From: Saccharothrix luteola
Lineage (GTDB): Bacteria; Actinomycetota; Actinomycetes; Mycobacteriales; Pseudonocardiaceae
DNA length: 64,000 nucleotides
Direction: 5' to 3'
Assembly: GCF_020859565.1 (NCBI RefSeq)
Contig: NZ_JAJHUO010000015.1
Coordinates: 1-64,000 of the forward strand
Shown: one piece after another, positions 33,910-41,513 of the stretch
Layout: each line of letters starts with the position of its first letter
Position numbering within the stretch: position 1 is the stretch's first letter
Position numbers and translations under genes: made by a program
The notes under the pieces: generated by a model
Seen by the model: the letters and a program-made list of their open reading frames with translations, nothing else
Database searches by the model: none
Told to the model about the DNA's origin: nothing

Positions 33910-34355
33910 GCGCTTCGACCGGCGGTCGCCGGAAACCGAGGGCCGACGACCTCGACGTCCGGGCGCCGACTCGCCTTCCCGGCGGCGGGTGGCGTTGTGG
34001 GCGGGGTTGGTCGCCGCGCCCACCTCGCCGGTCATCGCGGTCGGGTTGGGACGGTCGGTCGGGGTGATCGCCGTGGAGGCGGCCGCGGTCGGTGTGGGGC
34101 AGGGCGGCGTGCCGCCCGGCGTCCCAGGCGCTCACGACGGCGTCGCCGGCGCTGGTGGTCGGCACCCCGACGTCGATAGTCGCGACGGCGGTGCTGTGGT
34201 TGGGCGCGGCGCTGGTCCCGCCCTCGGGCGGGGTCGTGGTCCCGGCGGCGCGTCGGCGTTTCGCGGCCGGGTGTCGTCCTTGGACTTCCTGCTCTCCTAG
34301 GGCCTCGCTCCGGCCGCCGCCGCGCTCGTGCCGTCCGCGCGCGACTTCCGCTGAC
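33910..34355. other. Non-coding or decayed stretch, possible membrane-protein remnant
   Basis: 446 nt between two genes without a convincing coding sequence. In two plus-strand frames short hydrophobic pieces appear (ALWAGLVAAPTSPVIAVGLG near 33990; IVATAVLWLGAALVPPSGGV near 34185), as would be left by a frameshifted membrane protein. There is no supporting start or ribosome-binding site. I see nothing else in it. Confidence 0.3.
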
Positions 34356-35258
34356 TCACGACGCCCGCAGCTCGTCGCGCAGCGTGCGGGCGACGTGCGC
34401 CATCAACGCCTCCGCGCCGGGCTGCACCACGGCCGGCACGCGCGACTCGGTGAGCGCGGCGACGGCGAACGCCTGGCCGTCGGCGTGCTCGACCACACCG
34501 ACTTCGTGCCGCAGGTTGAGCAGCGTGCCGGTCTTGGACGACCACCGCGACGCGTCGGAGCTGAAGTCGGGTGCGAGCCGGTGGCGCAACGCGTTGTCCC
34601 CCATCAGTTCCCGGACCCGTTCGGCGACGGCGGGCCGGATCGTCGTCGGCCGCCAGACGCCGTGCAGGAGGTCCACGAACGCGCGGGCGGAACCGGCGTT
34701 CGCGCGGCTGATGTCCAGCTGCGTCACCGGGTGCCCGCGGCCCTCGGTCGCCGCCGCGATGGCCAGCGAGTGGGCGAGGTGGCCCTCCGCCGGGGTGAAC
34801 CGCTCGGCGGGCGTGTCGATCAGGTCGCGCATGAGGTGGCGGACCGCGATGCCGTCGTGGCGGAGCCGGCGCAGCTCGGCGGCGACCGCGTGGGGCGGGG
34901 TCAGCGCGAACAGGGCGTCGGCGGCGGTGCTGTCGCTGATCGCCATGCTGAGGTAGAGCAGGTCGTCCAGCGCGATCGTGGCGGGGTGGCGGAACTTGGG
35001 CAACCCGATCGGCCCGCGAGCGGTGACCCGGCCCGGTGTCACGACGACCGGGGTGGCGGCGTCGAGCTCGCCCCGGTCGACGCGTTCCAGCGTGGCGATC
35101 GCGAGCGGCACCTTGACCAGCGACGCGACCGGGTACTCCACGTCGGCGTCGAGGCCGAGCTCGTCGCCGGTGTCGAGGTCGCGCACGAGGAACGAGCCGC
35201 GCAGGCCGGCGTCGTGCAGTGCTTCCCGCGCCTCACGCAGGACCCTGGTCGTCCCCAT
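34356..35258 (-). CDS. Class A beta-lactamase-related serine hydrolase without signal peptide
   Basis: 300 residues with the class A order of motifs: SxxK in PVASLVKVPLA (S46-K49), SDS in AISDSTAAD (S108-S110, in place of SDN), and KTG in SSKTGTLLN (K242-G244). The N-terminus starts directly with a soluble helix, MGTTRVLREAREALH, so the protein should stay in the cytoplasm, unlike true secreted beta-lactamases. GGAGAGG lies about 7 nt before the ATG. It starts 2 nt after the LysR stop and is surely co-transcribed with it. It could be an esterase, a D-peptidase or a cytosolic beta-lactam-binding protein. Confidence 0.82.
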   Translation of the reverse strand: MGTTRVLREAREALHDAGLRGSFLVRDLDTGDELGLDADVEYPVASLVKVPLAIATLERVDRGELDAATPVVVTPGRVTARGPIGLPKFRHPATIALDDLLYLSMAISDSTAADALFALTPPHAVAAELRRLRHDGIAVRHLMRDLIDTPAERFTPAEGHLAHSLAIAAATEGRGHPVTQLDISRANAGSARAFVDLLHGVWRPTTIRPAVAERVRELMGDNALRHRLAPDFSSDASRWSSKTGTLLNLRHEVGVVEHADGQAFAVAALTESRVPAVVQPGAEALMAHVARTLRDELRAS

Positions 35259-35260
35259 CC

Positions 35261-36148
35261 TCACGCCTCTCCGGCCGGGATGCCGAGGCAGTGCCCGATC
35301 ACGGCGGGCGGCAGGTCGCGGATCCGCCGGCCGTCCTCGCGCGACCCGGCCGTGACCGCGTAGCCGCGCGCCAGGTCCAGCTCGCCGACCGGCCGCCAGT
35401 GCAGACCGAGCTCGTCGGCCTGGCCCGGTGAGCAGAGCAGGAGGTCGGTCGAGGCGAGCACGTCGGCGGTGGCCGCGACCAGCGAAGCCGCCACGACCAC
35501 CTGGGAGGGTTGCAGGCCAACGGCGTCGCACAGGCGCGTCAGGCGGTCGCGGACGTGCGGCACGTCGTCCTCCGGCTGGAGCCGGATCCGCCGCCGGCGG
35601 GTGGTCCGCTCGGCACGGCCGGCGCGCAGGGTCTCCACGTAGACCGCCGAGATCGCGCCGGGGTCGGCGTGACCGGCGAGGCCGAGCGGCACCCGCCAGG
35701 CGCCCTCGTCGGGCGGCACGGCGACCAGCGCGGCCCGGACGTCCAGCGTGCGGACCAGTTCCGCGCGTTCGACCGGACCGGCCGGGCGCGGGTCCAGTTC
35801 GAGGTCGTGGCGGCGGGCGTCGGAGACGAGCCGGGCCAGCGGGCGCGGCGCGCACACCTCCGGCACGGCCAGCCGGAAGGGGCGCAGCTTGGCGCGCTCG
35901 GCGTCGTGCTCCATCGCCTCGGCGAGGTCGACCAGCCGCCGCGCCGACGGCAGCATCTCCCGGCCGAACGGCGTCAGCGCCACGCTCCGCGAGGTCCGGG
36001 TGAACAGCCTCGCGCCGAAGTGCCTCTCAAGCGCCGCGACGCGCCTGCTTGCCACGGACTGCGGTATCCGCGCCGCGGCGGCGCCGACGGTGAAACTGCC
36101 ATGCCCGCTCACGGCCACGAACGCCTTGCACGCCTCGACCACGTCCAC
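35261..36148 (-). CDS. LysR-family regulator divergent from a beta-lactamase (AmpR-like arrangement)
   Basis: 295 residues. N-terminal winged helix: FVAVSGHGSFTVGAAAARIPQSVASRRVAALERHFGARLFTRTSRSVALTPFG. The effector domain is the usual two-lobed fold. It is transcribed away from a secreted class A beta-lactamase, as AmpR is from ampC, with a T-N11-A palindrome between the genes. It is also operonic with a second beta-lactamase-fold gene. By analogy it would sense a muropeptide or the beta-lactam itself; that is inference from position. GTG start at 36148; no good ribosome-binding site, so the N-terminus may be off by a few residues. Confidence 0.87.
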   Translation of the reverse strand: MDVVEACKAFVAVSGHGSFTVGAAAARIPQSVASRRVAALERHFGARLFTRTSRSVALTPFGREMLPSARRLVDLAEAMEHDAERAKLRPFRLAVPEVCAPRPLARLVSDARRHDLELDPRPAGPVERAELVRTLDVRAALVAVPPDEGAWRVPLGLAGHADPGAISAVYVETLRAGRAERTTRRRRIRLQPEDDVPHVRDRLTRLCDAVGLQPSQVVVAASLVAATADVLASTDLLLCSPGQADELGLHWRPVGELDLARGYAVTAGSREDGRRIRDLPPAVIGHCLGIPAGEA

Positions 36149-36159
36149 GGGCCTCGACT

Positions 36160-36181
36160 ATGCCAGATCGGCATCGATGCC
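36160..36181. promoter_or_regulatory. LysR box (T-N11-A) overlapping a second palindrome between lysR and bla
   Basis: ATGCCAGATCGGCAT (36160-36174) is a perfect 5-bp-arm palindrome containing the classic T-N11-A LysR motif. It overlaps GGCATCGATGCC (36170-36181), a perfect 12-bp palindrome that reuses the GGCAT half-site. This three-half-site layout is what a LysR tetramer needs. It lies 12 nt before the lysR start and about 50-70 nt before the beta-lactamase start. Confidence 0.7.
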
Positions 36182-36231
36182 CACCTCGGTGTCTTGGACA
36201 GCATGCACGATCGCCTGTGAAGCTCGTCGGC

Positions 36232-37161
36232 GTGACACCGCCGCACCGAACCATCAGCCGCCGCGCGTTCCTGGGCGCCGCCGCGCTGCTCCCGCTGGCC
36301 GGCTGCGCCCAAGAACCGACACCGCCGCCCGCACCGTCCTCCACGCCGGCCGGCACGACGCCCACGCCCTCCTCCGTGCCGACCGATCACCTGGTCGAGC
36401 TGGAACGGCGGTTCGACGCGCGACTGGGTGTGTACGCCCTGGACACGGGCACGGGAGCGACCCTCGCGCACCGGGCGGACGAGCGGTTCGCGTTCTGCTC
36501 CACGTTCAAGGGGTTGGCGGCGGCCGCGGTCCTGCACCGCAACCCGCTGTCCCACCTGGACACTGTCGTCATGTACTCCGAGGACGACCTGATGGCGAGT
36601 TCCGCCATCACCCGGCAGCACGTGGCCACCGGCATGACCATCCGCCAGGTCTGCGACGCGGCGGTCCGCCACAGCGACGGCACGGCGGGCAACCTGCTGC
36701 TGCGCGAGCTCGGCGGCCCGGCCGGGCTGACCGACTACGCGCGCGCCCTCGGCGACACCGTCACCCGGTCGGACCGGTTCGAACCGGAGCTCACCACCGC
36801 GGTGCCGGGAGACCTCCGCGACACGACCTCGCCCCGTGCCATCGGCACTGACTACCGAAGAATCGTGCTCGGCGACGCCCTCGAGCCCGACAAGCGCGCC
36901 TTCCTGCGCGACCTGCTCGAACGCAACGCCACCAAGGCCGGCGCGCACCGCGTCCGCGCCGGCGTGCCGCAGGGGTGGACGGTGGCCGACAAGACCGGCA
37001 CCGGCGACCACGGCACGGTCAACGACATCGCCGTGGTGTGGCCGCCGGACGCCGCGCCGCTCGTGATCTCGATCATGTCGAGCAAGGCGACCGCGGACGC
37101 CGAGTACGACCAGGCGCTGCTCGTCGAAGCCACCGCGTACGCCGTGGAGTCGCTGACCTGA
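36232..37161 (+). CDS. Class A beta-lactamase, twin-arginine lipoprotein
   Basis: 309 residues from the GTG at 36232 (a GTG 15 nt earlier is also possible). The leader SRRAFLGAAALLPLAGC joins a twin-arginine motif to a lipobox, so the enzyme is exported folded and lipid-anchored at C25. After a Pro/Thr linker the class A motifs are complete: S90-T-F-K93, S148-D-G150, FEPEL (about E184, the general base) and K254-T-G256. It hydrolyses penicillins or related beta-lactams. It is divergent from the LysR regulator. Its stop codon shares one base with the ATG of a D,D-carboxypeptidase gene, so resistance and cell-wall trimming are co-expressed. Confidence 0.92.
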   Translation: MTPPHRTISRRAFLGAAALLPLAGCAQEPTPPPAPSSTPAGTTPTPSSVPTDHLVELERRFDARLGVYALDTGTGATLAHRADERFAFCSTFKGLAAAAVLHRNPLSHLDTVVMYSEDDLMASSAITRQHVATGMTIRQVCDAAVRHSDGTAGNLLLRELGGPAGLTDYARALGDTVTRSDRFEPELTTAVPGDLRDTTSPRAIGTDYRRIVLGDALEPDKRAFLRDLLERNATKAGAHRVRAGVPQGWTVADKTGTGDHGTVNDIAVVWPPDAAPLVISIMSSKATADAEYDQALLVEATAYAVESLT

Positions 37162-37733
37162 TGCGGCGCGTCGTGATCGGTCTGCTGCTGGCACTGCTGT
37201 CGGCCGTGGCGTCGTTGGGGGCGCTCGGCGCGACCGGCCGGGTCGTGCTGGTCCACCACCCGGTCGCCGGACGTCCAATGGCGATCGTGGAGGAGGTCCC
37301 GGGCCCGGAGACCGGGCAGGTCTGCCCGCTGGACGGGCGTTACGTCGACGAACGGCCCGACGGCCTGCGCCCGGAGGTGCTGCAGGCGTGGCACCGGCTG
37401 AAGGCCGCCGCCGACGCCCAAGGAGTCGGGCTGTGCCTGAACGACGGCAAGCGGAGCACCGGCCAGCAGCGGCGGGAGTTCGAGGACGCGGTGCGGCGGT
37501 TCGGCACCGCGGAGCTCGCCGCGCGGTACGTCCTGCCGCCGGAGAAGTCGATGCACGTCAAGGGGATCGCGGTGGACGTGCAGCCGCTCGGGTCGGCCGC
37601 CTGGGTCGAGGCCAACGGGTCCGCGTTCGGCTGGTGCCGCCGCTACCTCAACGAGGAGTGGCACTTCGAGCACGACCCCGCGTACGCGACCGCCGGCTGC
37701 CCGCCCATGCTGCCCAGCGCGAGCGGCTCCTGA
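37161..37733 (+). CDS. VanY/M15-type D-alanyl-D-alanine carboxypeptidase
   Basis: 190 residues. An N-terminal membrane anchor or signal (about 1-25) precedes an M15B domain. Zinc motif S-M-H-V-K-G-I-A-V-D (S130-D139, the SxHxxGxAxD signature) and E-W-H-F-E-H (E166-H171) are complete, with the substrate Arg in DGKRST. The enzyme removes the terminal D-Ala from peptidoglycan stem peptides outside the membrane. Translation is coupled to the upstream beta-lactamase through a TGATG junction. In combination this suggests a beta-lactam or glycopeptide response unit rather than housekeeping wall metabolism (inference). Confidence 0.88.
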   Translation: MRRVVIGLLLALLSAVASLGALGATGRVVLVHHPVAGRPMAIVEEVPGPETGQVCPLDGRYVDERPDGLRPEVLQAWHRLKAAADAQGVGLCLNDGKRSTGQQRREFEDAVRRFGTAELAARYVLPPEKSMHVKGIAVDVQPLGSAAWVEANGSAFGWCRRYLNEEWHFEHDPAYATAGCPPMLPSASGS

Positions 37734-37737
37734 GCGC

Positions 37738-38103
37738 TCAGGCCCACGGGGTCGTCGCCTGGAGCACCGCCTCGGTCAGCGCCCGCGTGCGCAGGTGCGT
37801 GACCTGCTGGTACTCCGGGTCGGCGACCATGCGGCCGAACGCGGCGCGGTCGGGGTAGCGGACGACCACCACGGCGTCCCAGCTCTGCCCGTCCTCGGCC
37901 ACCAGCGCGGTGGAGCCCGTGCCCGCGTAGAGGACCTCCGCGCCGTAGCGGGGCAGGAAGGTCTCCCGCAGGTGCCGCGCGTACTCCTCATAGGACGCCG
38001 GACCGCCCTCGGCGAACCGCAGCAGGTTGAGCATGACGACCGGTCCGCCGGTGTCCTCGGCGAGCAGTCGCTTCAGGTCGGCACCACGCGGGTCGACAGC
38101 CAT
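37738..38103 (-). CDS. DUF1330-like small protein (dimeric alpha/beta barrel)
   Basis: 121 residues. PVVMLNLLRFAEGGPASYEEYARHLRETFLPRYGAEVLYAG, then WDAVVVVRYPDRAAFGRMVADPEYQQVTHLRTRAL, is the DUF1330 pattern, a ferredoxin-like fold that often forms dimers and has no assigned reaction. The ATG at 38103 begins at a sensible place; a hexamer CATGCT 6 nt before it may be a weak leaderless -10. It converges on the carboxypeptidase gene with 4 nt between stops. Confidence 0.82.
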   Translation of the reverse strand: MAVDPRGADLKRLLAEDTGGPVVMLNLLRFAEGGPASYEEYARHLRETFLPRYGAEVLYAGTGSTALVAEDGQSWDAVVVVRYPDRAAFGRMVADPEYQQVTHLRTRALTEAVLQATTPWA

Positions 38104-38173
38104 GCCGACAGCATGGGCGCACGTGATCACGCCCGCATCGGTGAGACCACCTGCCGTACCGATCCAGACGACC

Positions 38174-39220
38174 TCACAGGGCGATGACCACCTTGACGTC
38201 GTCCGGCCGGGCGGTGAACGCGTCGGCGAACCTCTCCAGCGGCACGCGGCGGCTGATCAGGCCGTCCAGCCAGTCCCGGTCGGCCTTCGCCAGCGCGTCG
38301 GCCGCCTGGCGGTAGTGGCGCAGGTTGGCGTTGACCGAGCCGACCACCACGTCGTTCTCCAGCACCATCACCCGGTTCGCGCCCGCGACGTCCACGTCCA
38401 CCGTGTGGCCGCCCGACGAGATGCCGGTCAGGCACACCACGCCGTACGGCGCGGTGTTGCGCACGACGGAGATCACCACGCTCCCCACGCCGGTCGCCTC
38501 GATCACCACGTCGGGCCGCAGCAGGGAGGCGGCCTCGTCCACGTCGCCGTGGTGGTAGGTCGCGCCGAGCCGCCGCACCAGCCGGGGCTTCGGGCCGTCC
38601 GCGACCCGGTCGAGCACGTGCACGTCCAACCCCTGCTGCACGCCGATCATCGCGGCGAGCAGCCCGATCGGCCCGGCGCCCGTCACCAGCGCGCGTTCCG
38701 GTTCGTACCACGCCCGCTCCCCCACCCGACCGACCTGCTCCCACGCCTTCGCGACGACGGACGTGGGCTCCATGAGCACGCCGGCGTGCGCCAGCCCCGG
38801 GTCGAGCACCACCGCGTAGTCGGGCTCGACGGACCACCGCTCGGACGCGTACCCGTCCAGCTCCTTGATGCCGCGCTCGGTGTAGTCGCCGTTGCGGCAG
38901 TTGTCGAACTCGCCGTGAGCGCACGCGCCGCAGGGCGCCGGATCGGGTCGCCGGACGACGCCCACCACCAGGTCACCCGCCGTGAAACCACTCTCCGGAG
39001 GGGCCGTCGTCACCCGGCCGAGCGACTCGTGGCCGAGCACCAGCCGGTCGCGGCCCGGTGGCGCCCAGCCGTACTCGGCGCGGGCGATCTCCTTGTCCGT
39101 GCCGCAGACGCCGACGGCCAGTCCCTCGACCAGCAGGTCACCGGGCCGCGGCTCGGGCTCCGGGACGTCGGTGACCTGCAGCGAATCCGCCGTCTTCGGG
39201 TCGAGCGTGAGCGCGCGCAT
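38174..39220 (-). CDS. Glucose 1-dehydrogenase-like zinc-dependent sugar dehydrogenase
   Basis: 348 residues, medium-chain zinc dehydrogenase. Catalytic zinc ligands sit in GVCGTDKEIARAEYG and LVLGHESLG; the structural zinc loop PCGACAHGEFDNCRNGDYTERGI is complete. The nucleotide domain has TGAGPIGLLAAMIGVQQG. The ERGIKELDGYASERW and LDPGLAHAGVLMEPTSVVAKAWE stretches are typical of the glucose dehydrogenase C subgroup, which oxidises D-glucose to gluconolactone with NAD(P). It stands alone; a gluconate uptake and kinase locus is about 10 kb away and might handle the product, though this is speculative. Confidence 0.88.
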   Translation of the reverse strand: MRALTLDPKTADSLQVTDVPEPEPRPGDLLVEGLAVGVCGTDKEIARAEYGWAPPGRDRLVLGHESLGRVTTAPPESGFTAGDLVVGVVRRPDPAPCGACAHGEFDNCRNGDYTERGIKELDGYASERWSVEPDYAVVLDPGLAHAGVLMEPTSVVAKAWEQVGRVGERAWYEPERALVTGAGPIGLLAAMIGVQQGLDVHVLDRVADGPKPRLVRRLGATYHHGDVDEAASLLRPDVVIEATGVGSVVISVVRNTAPYGVVCLTGISSGGHTVDVDVAGANRVMVLENDVVVGSVNANLRHYRQAADALAKADRDWLDGLISRRVPLERFADAFTARPDDVKVVIAL

Positions 39221-39368
39221 GGTCGAGGGCTACCCCCGCGCGCGACCCGCATGCGGGCCCGGCCACCGGCGTCCCCCGGTGGGATGGGTGTTGTTTGCCC
39301 ACCTCGAGGGGTGGCACCCGTGGTGGACCCGGTCGGTGCGAGGGAACACCCGACGGAGGAGGGCGACG

Positions 39369-41513
39369 ATGACCGAGGGTGGTTGGGCCTACGACGGTGA
39401 GCCCGTCGCGCTGTCACCCGACACCGTGACGCTCGTCCACGGCACGTCGTTCTGCGTCTGCGGCAGCGACGGCAACGTGGACGGCGCCGCCGCCCAGGGC
39501 GTGTTCTTCCAGGACACCCGGATCGTGTCCGGCTGGGCGTTGCGGGTGGACGGCGCGGCCGTCGAGCACATCACCACGCTCACCCGCGACCCGTTCCGGA
39601 TGACGTTCGTCGGCCGCGGCCGGTCCCGCGGGCACGAGGCCGAGAGCACCCTGCTCGTGCGGCGCGAGCGGTACGTCGGCGCGGGCATGCGCGAGGACAT
39701 CACGCTGCGCAACTTCGGCCGGGAGTCCGTCGCGCACGTCATCTCGGTGCACGTGGAGGCCGATTTCGCCGACCTGTTCGAGGTCAAGGAGAGCCGGGTC
39801 CGCGCACGCGGGCGGCACCAGTGCGACGTCGAGCCGGACGAGCTGCGCCTGACCCGACGCCTGGACGGCCAGAGCCGCGGCGTGCGGGTGCACGCGGACG
39901 GCGCCGACTACTCGCCGTCCACCCTGACCTTCCGCGCCGTCATCCCGCCCAAGGGCGAGTGGTCGACGTGCGTGACCGTGCAGCCCGTCGTGGACGGTCG
40001 GACGACCGAGACGATGTTCCCGCCCGAACGCCCGATCGACGAGTCGGTCCCGGTGCTGCGCGCCCGCCGGTGGCGCGAGGACGTGCCCGTCCTGCGGTAC
40101 ACGGGCAATCCGGCACTGGGCGCGACGCTTCTGCGCAGCAGGCAGGACCTGGGCGCGTTGAGGATCTTCGACCCGGACCGGCCCTCGGACATCGCGGTCG
40201 CCGCCGGCGCGCCCTGGTTCATGACGCTGTTCGGCCGCGACTCGATCCTCGCCTCGCTGATGTCGCTGCCCATCGACCCCAACCTCGCCCTCGGCACGGC
40301 CCGGACCCTCGCCCACCACCAGGGCACGCGCGTCGAGCCGAACAGCGAGGAGGAACCGGGCCGCATCCTGCACGAGATGAGGTTCGGCGCGGACGCCTCG
40401 CTGGCGCTGGGCGGCAGCAACGTCTACTACGGCACGGCGGACGCCACACCGCTCTTCGTGATGCTGCTGGGCGAGCTGTCCCGGTGGGGCATCGACCGGG
40501 ACCAGGTCGAGGCGATGATCCCGCACGTCGACCGCGCGCTGGAGTGGATCGAGCACTACGGGGACCGCGACGGCGACGGTTTCGTGGAGTACCAGCGCGC
40601 GACCGGCGGCGGCCTGGTCAACCAGGGGTGGAAGGACTCGTGGGACGGGGTGAACTTCGCCGACGGGACGATCGCGCAGCCGCCGATCGCGTTGTGCGAG
40701 GTCCAGGGCTACGCCTACCACGCCTACCTGGCACGTGCCTGCATCTGCGAGGACTTCGAGGACCCGGACGGCGCGCGGCGCTGGCGCGAGCGCGCGGCAC
40801 GGCTCAAGGAGCAGTTCAACGACCGCTTCTGGTTGCCCGACCGGGGTTACTACGCGGTCGCCCTGGACGGGGACAAGCGGCCTGTGGACGCGCTCACGTC
40901 GAACATCGGGCACTGCCTGTGGAGCGGCATCGTGGACGAGGACAAGGCCGAGCGGGTCGTCGAGCACCTGCTGTCGCCGGAGATGTTCACCGGGTGGGGC
41001 GTGCGGACCCTCGCGTCCGGCATGGGCGCGTACAACCCGATGAGCTACCACAACGGATCGGTGTGGCCGCACGACAACGCCCTCATCGTGCACGGGCTCA
41101 TGCGGTACGGCTTCGTGGAGCCCGCGCAGCGGGTGACGATCGCCGTGCTGGAGGCCGCCGAGGCGTTCGGCGGCAGGCTGCCCGAGTTGCTGTGCGGCTT
41201 CGACCGCGCCGAGTACCCGGACCCGATCCCGTACCCGACGTCGTGCTCGCCGCAGGCGTGGGCGTCGGCCACGCCCGTGCACCTGCTGCGCGTGCTGCTG
41301 CGGGTGGAGCCTTACGCGCCGCGCCGCAAGGTGTGGCTCGCGCCCGTGGTGCCCGAGTCGTTCCAACCCTTGGCCCTCGACGGCGTGCCGATGCTGGGCG
41401 CGCGCGTCGACGTGGAGGTCGACGGCGACGAGGTGCGGGTGCGCGGCCTGCCCGACGACGTCGAACTGGTCCGGGCACCGGTAGGGGTGCACCCGGGATT
41501 GGACCGGGGGTGA
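39369..41513 (+). CDS. Amylo-alpha-1,6-glucosidase-like glycogen debranching protein
   Basis: 714 residues. An N-terminal beta-sandwich (about 15-250: VTLVHGTSFCVCGSDGNVDGAAAQGVFFQDTRIVSGW) is followed by an (alpha/alpha)6 barrel (about 290-690) with GAPWFMTLFGRDSILASLMSL, QGWKDSWDGVNF and YHNGSVWPHDNALI, the GH15/GH133-like active-site segments. Members trim branches of glycogen or related alpha-glucans in the cytoplasm. GGAGG precedes the ATG at 39369. The stop overlaps the start of a GT4 glycosyltransferase as GTGA, so the pair makes or remodels one glucan or glycoside together. The 148 nt upstream contain a GC-rich inverted repeat but no gene. Confidence 0.87.
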   Translation: MTEGGWAYDGEPVALSPDTVTLVHGTSFCVCGSDGNVDGAAAQGVFFQDTRIVSGWALRVDGAAVEHITTLTRDPFRMTFVGRGRSRGHEAESTLLVRRERYVGAGMREDITLRNFGRESVAHVISVHVEADFADLFEVKESRVRARGRHQCDVEPDELRLTRRLDGQSRGVRVHADGADYSPSTLTFRAVIPPKGEWSTCVTVQPVVDGRTTETMFPPERPIDESVPVLRARRWREDVPVLRYTGNPALGATLLRSRQDLGALRIFDPDRPSDIAVAAGAPWFMTLFGRDSILASLMSLPIDPNLALGTARTLAHHQGTRVEPNSEEEPGRILHEMRFGADASLALGGSNVYYGTADATPLFVMLLGELSRWGIDRDQVEAMIPHVDRALEWIEHYGDRDGDGFVEYQRATGGGLVNQGWKDSWDGVNFADGTIAQPPIALCEVQGYAYHAYLARACICEDFEDPDGARRWRERAARLKEQFNDRFWLPDRGYYAVALDGDKRPVDALTSNIGHCLWSGIVDEDKAERVVEHLLSPEMFTGWGVRTLASGMGAYNPMSYHNGSVWPHDNALIVHGLMRYGFVEPAQRVTIAVLEAAEAFGGRLPELLCGFDRAEYPDPIPYPTSCSPQAWASATPVHLLRVLLRVEPYAPRRKVWLAPVVPESFQPLALDGVPMLGARVDVEVDGDEVRVRGLPDDVELVRAPVGVHPGLDRG

